In this document: piece after piece, positions 56,001-64,000 of the stretch
Position numbering within the stretch: position 1 is the stretch's first letter
How the letters are laid out: every line of letters starts with the position of its first letter
NCBI GenBank assembly: GCA_027943245.1
Contig: JANDJZ010000065.1
Location: forward strand, 92,843 to 156,842
Source: Acanthamoeba sp. SK_2022b
Taxonomy: Eukaryota > Discosea > Longamoebia > Acanthamoebidae
Direction: 5' to 3'
Length of the DNA stretch: 64,000 bases
Notes under the pieces: generated by a model
Told to the model about the DNA's origin: nothing
Databases searched by the model: none
The model's input: the letters and a program-made list of their open reading frames with translations, nothing else
Position numbers and translations under genes: made by a program

Positions 56001-59000
56001 CAGTGGGGATGTACGTACCGGACCACCACTGACATGCGCTTCCGGTTGGAGGTAAACTCCATGACATTGAGCACCTCGAAGTCTAGGTCCTGGCCCATGA
56101 CGTTCACGGTGACCGTGTTGTGGGCCCGCGTGTGGAAGTAGAACCCGAAGTACTTGGCCGCCGCCACCAGCGCGTTCTCGTCAGGCGACGCCGCCTGGTA
56201 CCGCACCTCCTTCGGACCTGTGGTGCCGCAAACACGCACAAACATGAGCCCACTCCACCCACAAAGCACGACGAAAGGAGATATACCTTGTGGCGTTTCT
56301 ACCTCCTTGGCTTCCCGCTCTTCCTGTTCGTCATCGCCGTTCCTCTCACCCTCGTCCGAGTCGACGCCGCTACTCTCATCTTCGACGAGCTTGTTGTAGT
56401 TCTTGGTGCGCAGGTAGAGGCTCTTCTTCTGCTTTTTGGCCTTCTGCCTCAGCTTCTTGAGTCTGGCCTGCTCCTCCGCCGGGTTCCGCTTGGTGATCAG
56501 CTCGGGCATTACCGAGTGGCACACGGCCAACACCGTGAAGAACTCGCGCGTAAAGTGGCTGTTGGGATGGCTTGCTGCTCGTCCACCCCCCCCCCCGCGC
56601 AAGACATACCATGAGACATTAGTGGGTTGCCCGTGCTCAAGCTGGCAGGGGGCGGTGCGACAACGCTACAGAGCGTGCGGAGCGACATACCGTCCTCGAT
56701 GTGTTCGAAGATTGTGGGATCGTCGAACTCGATGTCGGGTGTTTTCACGGGGGCCACTCGGGGCGCGCCGCCGGTGGTCCCATTGCTGGTCCCCACAGGA
56801 GTGCCGTTCGTGAGGGCGCCCACGCCTGCTCCTAAACCGCCGTCTCTGGGCCCGAGCTCGTCGAGCTCAAGCTCCTCAGCATCCGAATGCACGGCGTCGT
56901 GCGCCACCACCAGTTCAGCGTGCGGCTTCTTCGACGGAACCTGGACGCTCGATGAGGACGACGAGAGCGACGTGGACGAGGGAGAGGGCGCCGACAAGTC
57001 CGGTATCTCGCCGTAGATGATCCCACCGACGGAGCACACACGGAACACCATCTGGTTGCAGGTGAGGGTGCCCGTCTTGTCCGAGAACACGTAGTCGATC
57101 TGGCCCAGCTCCTCGTTGAGGTTGCTCGTCCTAAAACGCAATTTCAACAATACATTGAGTTGATGTGGGTGGTTTCGTGCGACGGAGACTTTAATAAAAG
57201 CATACCTGGCGAGGGCGGGTGTGTTAGTCTCCTCGTGGTACATGGCGATGTCGGACTCGATGAAGCCGGCCTGGAACACACGCACGAATTCAAGGGTGAC
57301 GTAGAGCGAGATCGGAACCATGGGCGAATAGAGCACGAGGAACGTGAACACGTTCTCAAACAGCTGCAGGAAGAGGTTTCGGTTCAACTCGAGGAACCAC
57401 ATGTCCCTCCCGGTGGCTTGCTGGTGATGGTGCAGCGCGTGGACGGGGGAAAGGCCAATCAGTCGCCTCACCATTTGACAAGGAGCGTCCAAAGAGAGAG
57501 AGAGAGAGAGAAGCTCACGATTCACAATGCTGCCACGTACCTCCCAGACTGCACCGAGGATGGCGCTGGCCACCACGATGCCCAGCTCGGCCATTAGCAC
57601 GATGACGATGAGGCGGTTCATCAGCTTCTCCAATCGGCTCTGCTTAGAGGGAGGATCACTGGCACAGGTCCGGTATCAGGCCAGGAGTTCGCAGTTGGCC
57701 ACATGACGAAAAAGGAGGTTGCGCACGTGGTGGAGAGCATGTATTTGGTCTGGTGGCCCGTGTAGAGGACCACGCCGATGATCCATTCCGTGTTTCGCAG
57801 GACCGAACCCTGAAGGCAGATGAGGTGAGACAACACGCGGAGTTCCAAGAGCACGAGTGTGATGCGTTCTATACCCTGAGGAGCACTTGGTTTGTGTCGA
57901 GAGCCACCTGCAGCGCATGCGACTCTTGGAGCTCCAGGGTTAGAGAGCCGTCGAACTTGTAAAGATCTTCGTTGGGGGCATCACACTCGACGTAGCCTAC
58001 AAAGAATGTGAGCAAGAAATGGGGAGCTTGACATATCCCTTGTGGGCATCGGTCTCGCTGAGCGGGATGGACTGCTCACCTTTGAGCATGGCCAAGTCCT
58101 TCATCTGCGTAAGGCCAGTGGTTTCCTTGACAGCCTGCCTCACCTTGAGGTTGGTCTCGCTGTTGATTGCGGCCACACGAGGGTGAGCCACACATCGCGA
58201 CATGCTCTGCAGCGCGGGAATGAAGAGCACCCGTCCAAATTCGACGTTTCGATGTAGCACTGACCATCGGCGCTGCTGCTCGAAATGAGGAGCAGGTCGG
58301 ACGGAAACGGCTGCCAGTTCTTCACTCGCACCAGGTCGCCAACAACCACGTCGGCCCATTCGACCTGATCAGTGGGCGTGAGTGGAGAGGCAGGCCCAAC
58401 AAACAGACATCCGGGAGAGGGAGTGTTTTATACGTATTCCCACTTGCCCGTGCCGCCGTCCTCCTTCCGGCGCAGCACTTCGCAGAGCCGCGAATTAACG
58501 CGTCGATCGGATTGATATCGTTTCTTGTCGTACATGACGACGCGCCACAGTTAGTGAGAACGAGACGGCCAGTGCCATTGTGTAGTGCAAGTGCGTAATG
58601 TATGTGGGACTCACCCAGTCCTCTACGGCCTCCTTGATGGCGGTGGCGCCCAAAACAATCACCAGGGCGAGAAGAAAGGCGCCGGGCTTGACGGGGGAAG
58701 GAGGAGTGAGTGTGACGATGGCGATGATCAAGAAGTACACGTTGGCCACGCGTCGGAACTGCTCGAACAGGTTCTTGGGGATAAAGTTCCAGAACTGCAA
58801 TGTGATATATGATGATGAGGTGTGATCAGCGCGCACCTCCATTTAGGTGCGTGTGCTGACATGACTCATGCACCTGCGAGGTGGAGGGGAGCTTACATTG
58901 TACTTGGTGGTGCTGACATAGTTGTTCTTGAACTTGTAGTGCACGTTGAGATCTGGTCGGTTTATGGCAACCACGCGAGGCTCCTGGTAGCCCGCGTGAT

Positions 59001-59136
59001 CCTCAGGAAAGAGCTCCTCCTCCACTGTTTCCTTCTCCTCAATCTCATCATCGTCGTCCGAGGCAAGGACAGCTTCATCTTGCATCACCTCCTTCTCTTT
59101 TGCCTGCCACGGCCGTTTTTTTATTTTGGCACCCAT
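53059..59136 (-). CDS. P4-type ATPase (phospholipid flippase)
   Basis: P4-ATPases move phospholipids from the outer to the cytosolic leaflet, normally with a CDC50 partner. The start [17 protein letters not shown] precedes an acidic N-terminus. Signals in order: [20 protein letters not shown] (TM1), [35 protein letters not shown] (A-domain, split by an intron) and [20 protein letters not shown] (TM4 with the P4 PISL motif). Then [17 protein letters not shown] with the phosphorylated Asp, and two long Ser/Gly/acidic insertions in the N-domain. [69 protein letters not shown] and [20 protein letters not shown] follow. C-terminal TMs run to [18 protein letters not shown]. All catalytic motifs are present. 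Lipid specificity cannot be assigned. Confidence 0.95.
54162..54191 (-). repeat. (CT)n tract in P4-ATPase intron
   Basis: The coding strand reads CT repeats within an intron. Another CT run is at 57494-57512 in the same gene. Confidence 0.8.
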
Positions 59137-59654
59137 TAATGAGTGAACAGAAAGAAAATTGATTGAAGGAGCTACGCACAGGGGTGATTCGGTCCGATGC
59201 CCCGCCCAAGCCGTGTAATTCGACAAAGGAAGAATCCATCCTCTGCCGAGGGAAGCGATTTCTTCTCTACTCCCCTTGACTCTTAATCGCCACCACACAG
59301 CAAGGCAAGCAAGACACGACCCAGCGGTTGTGCAGCAACCAGGGGAAAAGGAAACAAAGAAAACCAGAACAGAAACCCTCGCGTTTCACTTTTCCCACAG
59401 CAAAGCTCGAGAATGCTCAGCTGACCCTCTTCACTTGCGGCCAGCACCACGCAAGCTTCGGAATGTTCAGCGTGCACCACACTCCTACCCACTGCGAGAG
59501 CGTAATTTCGTCTACCCCAATGGACTGTCTGGCCCCACTGGCCCAGCCTGGAATGCCGCCAACAACGATGGTGCCATGGTAGTCGCCAAAAAATAGGTGC
59601 AGGTGAAAAGGCTGGTCTGTCTATTGCTGCGAGTGTTTGTGTAGCGGCAAGGAC
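59137..59654. promoter_or_regulatory. Divergent region between P4-ATPase and the unrecognised 59655 gene
   Basis: The 518 bp lie between two start codons, the longest gene-free stretch here. Open frames on both strands (such as plus 59276-59596) show no domain and no splice continuity, so I leave them uncalled. A 5'UTR exon for either gene is possible. Confidence 0.4.
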
Positions 59655-61941
59655 ATGAAGCAGGTCAGGGTTGTGGTGCTCGATATGGTTGTAGAGGACA
59701 ACGTTCATGGTCTTTGTGCCGATGCCATGCAAGCGTTCAAGGATCGTACGACTGAATGTCTGAAGGAGCTCACGCACCACCTCGCCGCCGCGGAAGGCGT
59801 CACTTCCTCATCGACACTCTCGCTTATCGTAGCCACTTCCAGAGACGAGCCGACTCAGGTAGCCGAAGCTGCTGTAATCTTTGCCTTGCGAAGATTAACG
59901 AAGCTCACTCAACCACATAGGTTCTACTCAAGCCACAGAAGTTCCAGTTGGCGGCTTGCCGCCAAGCGACAGAAAAGCTGGCCACGTTGCTCCTGGACGG
60001 AGGTTGCGTTTCGCTCTCCGAGGCGCAGACGCGCAGAGGTATCTAGCAAATTCTATCACCTCGCCTTCTCCTTGACCCTAAGCCTACAACGTCATGTAAC
60101 AAGCCAGATGCCGCGCTTGAGCTTGCTGCCACCTACGTGCAGGTAAGCCGTGCTACGAGTCAATGAATGTGGTGTTAGAGCCAACTCATTATGTACCGTG
60201 CAGCAACTCAACAAGAAGAGTCCGAGACAGCTCTCCGAGTTTGTAGTGAAGATCTCCTTCATCACCAGAAGTTGCCCTTCAGTCTCCAAGAGACTGGAGG
60301 ACGTTCTTACGGTACGTAATCGAGCGCCAAGCCTCTCCAGCAGGTGGTCTGACGGTAGGCATTAGGCGCTCTCGGAGGATGATGTATCTGTGGAGTTTGT
60401 GTGGCTAGCCTTGCTTGAACAATCGAGCCGATCCGGCAAGGAACAAGAGCATCCTACCAACACCGATCTGGCCGAGTTGGTATGGACACTCACCTCCCAT
60501 GTCTGTCCCTGCAGTCCGCTGAATTCGAGCTTCTGTCCAAAAGGCCCTCTTCCTTCGAAGTTGGCCCAATTGTACCATCACACGGATTGAAGACGGTAAA
60601 GTGATTATCTCCTCTGGCAACTTCCGAAGGAGAATACTGTATGCTGACCAGCTCTGTGCGATGGATAGATGTGTACGCCCTGCGCAAGACGTTCAAGTCC
60701 TGGGTGGCACCACGCACGGTAGCGGCAGCACTGTTATTCCCTGAGAACGAGAAGACAGGCTCAGGAGAAAGTCTGCGTCTTCCTTGCGATGTGCATCACA
60801 CCATGCTGCAGACTGGATTGAGGCAAGCCCACGTATGAACCTAAGCTCTTCCTAAACCACCTACTGGACGTGTTCATGCGCATGTTGTCCACAGATCTGT
60901 GCGTGCTGTAAGGCGACGACAGAGCCGGCCCACCTCTGCCATCAGAAGAAGGTGCTCCTGGGGAGACAGCAGGTTATCGCAACCTATGTGCTGGGCGACG
61001 CCGTGATTCGAGCCACCGGAGAGCAGACACGTGGGTTCAACGCCTTATTGCTGTCTGTGGTCAAGAGAGTTGAATTGTCCACCCTAAGTGAAGGCTTGCT
61101 CTACGGCGAAGTGCGTACCCGTCTCGAATTTTTAGTGCCTGGCTCGATGGTCGGCTCATTCTCGTTCTCCAGCCCTTCATTGTAACCACCTCGAGCGATC
61201 CTGAGCAGGAATGGAAGGCGATCAAGGTGTACGAAAGACAATTCGTGGCACTGTGGCGCCTCCTGCTGGCCAGGGTTCGAATGTTACCATTCCGTGCATT
61301 CGCCACTGTTCTTGAAGATCTGATCGCGAACTACCTCCCCTATGATTTAGGGTCAAGGGCTACTGCTCAAAGGTCGATGTTTCATTGATGCTACTTCCCC
61401 TTTGCCGAGTCTGTACGTTCTACTGCCCAACTCTCTCAGCGCAGATCCGTCTTTTCTCTTGAGGGTACGAGCCTTGGTGACCAAGCTCGTGTTATGAATG
61501 CACGACTGACTACTTGGCCACCTTCAGAGTGTTGTAACGAGTGAGCAGTACCTGCCACCGCCGCCCCAGTCCTCCGTGGCCCAGCTGGAACCAGGACAAG
61601 CGCTCACCGAGATAGGAGAGCTGCTTGGCAAGGTACTTGCCAACTCCCAGGCTGGCTCCTGAAGTGCCTGCTGAGAGTTCTCACAGCTAGGAGTGTGCGA
61701 CTACAACCCGCTCGACCATACAAGGCACTTTCATGAGTTCGTGGAGCGTATGACGCCATTGAGAGTTCCTCCGGAGCGCAAGGACAAGGCCACACAACCT
61801 AAGGCTATCGACAGCCCGGCGCCTTCTCGCACCCGGTTCACCAACAACCGCAAGACTACTGCCCTGGTCCGCATAGGAGCTAGCGCTCTGCCTAAAGGGG
61901 CGCCAGCCACCTCAACAAGGAGAGTCATGCCCTTGCTCTGA
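59655..61941 (+). CDS. Unrecognised multi-exon protein with a possible Cys/His metal site
   Basis: I cannot assign a family. Exon 1 (59655-59858) encodes MKQVRVVVLDMVVEDNVHGL and LSLIVATSRDEPTQ, which looks like a Rossmann or von Willebrand A-like beginning. In-frame splices add VLLKPQKFQLAACRQATEKL, DAALELAATYVQ|QLNKKSP, FVVKISFITRSCPSVSKRLE and EDDVSVEFVWLALLEQSSRS. After an unresolved stretch near 60600-60700 come SLRLPCDVHHTMLQTGLRQAH and CACCKATTEPAHLCHQKK, with Cys/His spacing that could bind zinc. Then TYVLGDAVIRATGEQTRGFN and EQEWKAIKVYERQFVALWRL. The last exon is CDYNPLDHTRHFHEFVERMT with a basic tail to the stop at 61941. A link to meiosis-1-associated or TFIIH-type vWA proteins was considered but is not supported. 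Confidence 0.6.
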
Positions 61942-62084
61942 AGCACGGATCTGATCAGAGCTCTCCAAAGAACGTGCGAAGAGGTTTACATTACACAGGA
62001 AAGCTAGCTCGCTCTCACCACAAAAATTGGGGGTGGGGGTAAGGGAGAGCGAGAGCAGAGAAGAGAAGTGGTCAAGATGGGTCT
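61942..62084. other. Convergent 3' region (143 bp)
   Basis: It lies between the 59655-61941 gene and the leucine-rich-repeat gene. It includes a G-rich run (gggggtggggg at about 62029-62039). No coding. Confidence 0.5.
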
Positions 62085-64000
62085 CTAGTAGGAGAAGCCC
62101 TGAAAGTTCCATGGCCCGCCGCTGCCTCGTACGCCCTTGAGCTGACTGCGGTCGTTGCAGACGATGTCGATCTGGACATAGACGTCCTGCAGCCACATCA
62201 GCTTCTGGTTCGACAGCAGTGGGCAGTGCGTGACGTTCAGTCGCTGCAAGTGGGGGCATCGCTGCCACAGCATATCCAGCGTTCGGTCGGTGATCTGCAA
62301 ACAACAGTAACATAGCAAACAGTGTTGGTCAAGAGTTCTCGCACGTCGTACTACTCGTGAGGAATAAGTTCATGGGGGAGGGGCATTCAAGAAGAAGGGC
62401 ACCTTGGGACAATTTTTGAGGCACAGGCTCTTGAGGTTGTAGAGAGCCGGGGGCAGGACTGGTCGCACGGCGGGCGCACCACCAGCCGAGGAATTGGTCG
62501 CGGTGGGCATCACAGGCGCTTCGGGCTCTGGCGAGGAGGCGGGCGCCTCAGGCGGGAGCGTGGGCAGGGTCTCGGCCGAGAAGGAGGACAGGCGAACGCG
62601 AGGCGGGGGCGAGTCGTCCTGGTAGTGCGGGCGAGTCTCCACCGTGCCGGCCGACGCGGCAATCCCGGCCTTCCCGCGTTTCTTGTCTTTCTTGATCGAA
62701 ACCTTCTTGGCGGAGCTGGTCTCCAGCTGCTTGCCCTTGGACAGGGCCGGCTTGCTGCTATTGGCCCTCGGCGAGACGGGCGAGTGTGAGGGGCTCCTCG
62801 AAGGGTTCTCCTTGCTGAGGTCCTGCGATGCCGACGCCACTTGCTGCTGCTGGATCTGCTGCTGCTGCTGCTGCGTGTGCTGGAGAGTGATAGCGCCCTC
62901 GCGCATGATCTGGTAGAGCAATGTCGATGAGCTGCGCACGAGCATGATTCGACTCTTCTCCTTCCGCATCGCGCGTCGGTTCTTCCGTTCGATGGCCTTG
63001 GCGTCGACAGATGCGTCGTCCTGCAGCTCCGTGCCGTCGACGTCCTTCTCGCCCTCTTCTTCGTCGTCTTCCGCCTCCAGCCGCTTCTTGGCGGCGTCGG
63101 ACCGCAGCTTCTTCTTGACCTTGCGCTGCTGCTGCTGGGACAGGTCGGCGATCTCCCGTTCGAGGTCTTTCTCGCGCTTCTCCTCCATTCGCCGCTTCTG
63201 CTTCTCCTCTTCCTCCCGTTCCGTGAAGTCGAACGCCTCGTCGCTGACTCGCTCGTTCTTCCACAACGACAGATGCTCCAGCGACCTGAGCGCACGCGCG
63301 TTAAGACTCCACAACGGCGACGAGCCCACAGCGCACCATCGACGGAAGAGGGAGAGGGGAGTGTCCACCGACCTGCAGTTCCAACAGATGGTCTGGAGGA
63401 CGTAGTCGTTGATGTTGTTGTTGGCGTTGAGGCACAGGTGCTTGAGCGCGGTGCAGGTCACGGCCAGCGAATGGATGGACGACGCCGTGATGGCGGGACA
63501 TGAAAGCAGGATGAAGCCCTCCAGCTCGGCGCAATTAAGCGCCAGCGCGTTGATGGCCACATCGCCTGCGGGGAGATAGGAAAAAGGAAGTCGACGCATC
63601 ATCAGGTTAGTGATAGGTGCGTGTGGCTGCAGGGAGGATTGGGGGGGGGGGCGCACTGATGTCGTCGCAGTGAGAGACCCGAATGAAGCGAAGCGAGGGA
63701 CAGTGCTTGGCGAACGATCGAATGACCTTGTCCGTGTGGTCAGTCTGGTACAGCGATATCGACTGCAGCTGCGACCTGCCCTCCACCAACCCGCATGCGC
63801 CACCGATCAGCTCATCCACGGTCGTGCGCCGACATGCCATCACGTACACGATACACCACGACAAAAGTAAGGGAAGGGCCACCTGGACTTGGCGATCCGT
63901 GCGATTTCCTCGCCCTTGCCGGTGAGCTTGTTGCAGGCGAAGATGTTGAGGTCGACGAGCTTCGGGCAACCAAACGTCGGCCTCAGCGCGTCCTCGAGCA
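62085..64000 (-). CDS. Leucine-rich-repeat protein (FBXL/AMN1 type) with large charged insertion, 5' end outside window
   Basis: Cys-containing LRRs of the FBXL/AMN1 class typically select substrates for SCF ubiquitin ligases. The visible repeats are CPKLVDLNIFACNKLTGKGE, SLRFIRVSHCDDIS, INALALNCAELEGFILLSCP, VTCTALKHLCLNANNNINDY and LEHLSLWKNERVSDEAF. Between that repeat and LYNLKSLCLKNCPK lies an insertion of about 270 residues (about 63230-62450). It has a Glu/Arg/Lys coiled coil (EREEEEKQKRRMEEKREKDL), a polyQ run (QQQQQQIQQQQ) and a Ser/Pro-rich segment. The last exon gives ITDRTLDMLWQRCPHLQRLN and ends NFQGFSY-stop at 62085. The F-box, if any, is off the window, so the SCF role is inference. 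Confidence 0.8.

Noticed and set aside
59276..59596. Plus-strand 106-codon frame between the flippase and the 59655 gene
   Set aside because: No domain, no clear promoter or splice continuity, and unusual composition; left as spacer.

Overview
The window looks like nuclear DNA from a free-living amoeba of the Acanthamoeba type. Genes are packed tightly on both strands (about 22 in 64 kb). Nearly all are cut by many short GT-AG introns of about 50-150 nt. Coding DNA is GC-rich, short AT-rich patches mark some gene borders, and introns carry simple repeats (CT/GA, CA/GT, poly-G/C). The protein families are eukaryotic: DOCK, ARF, tomosyn, P4-ATPase, MSH4, SH2 proteins and SAM/SPRY kinases. I see no tRNA, rRNA, CRISPR array, transposon or prokaryotic operon. 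The species is an inference from style and gene content.

Layout, left to right. 1-8.7 kb: DOCK-type Rho-GEF (-, cut by the left edge), a four-TM protein with a long charged tail (+), an ARF-family GTPase (+), and a yeast Gpt2/Sct1-type glycerol-3-phosphate acyltransferase (+, 14 exons rebuilt). 8.9-21.7 kb: tomosyn-like WD40/R-SNARE protein (-), MAPEG protein (-), ER-type FKBP (+), an endonuclease/exonuclease/phosphatase-fold enzyme (+), and a secreted lamin-tail protein with a long Ser-Pro-Thr-Asn/Gln repeat stalk (-). 22-36 kb: sphingosine-1-phosphate lyase (-, intronless), a PUT/LAT-type permease (+), an SPRY-SPRY-SAM-kinase (-), and beta-mannosidase (+). 36-49 kb: a pseudokinase-kinase-SH2 protein (-), MSH4 (+), a membrane-anchored sphingosine kinase (-), and an SGNH/CE2-like esterase (+). 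49-64 kb: two unrecognised membrane proteins in tandem (+), a P4-ATPase flippase (-), an unrecognised protein (+), and a leucine-rich-repeat protein (-, cut by the right edge).

Themes. Membrane lipid handling recurs: GPAT, S1P lyase, sphingosine kinase and a flippase, with the enzymes that make and destroy sphingosine-1-phosphate about 22 kb apart. Signalling recurs too: DOCK, ARF, three protein-kinase-fold domains and an SH2 domain. The most unusual gene is the 36.2-40.9 kb protein. A kinase fold with a degraded ATP loop and an Asp-to-Glu change in the catalytic loop precedes an intact kinase and a C-terminal SH2 domain, a layout that recalls JAK-type pseudokinase control in a different domain order.

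Limits. Gene models were read by hand from reading frames, splice-like boundaries and frame continuity. Where exon coordinates are given, the frame is continuous across every junction listed. Other internal boundaries are approximate, and no homology search was run.
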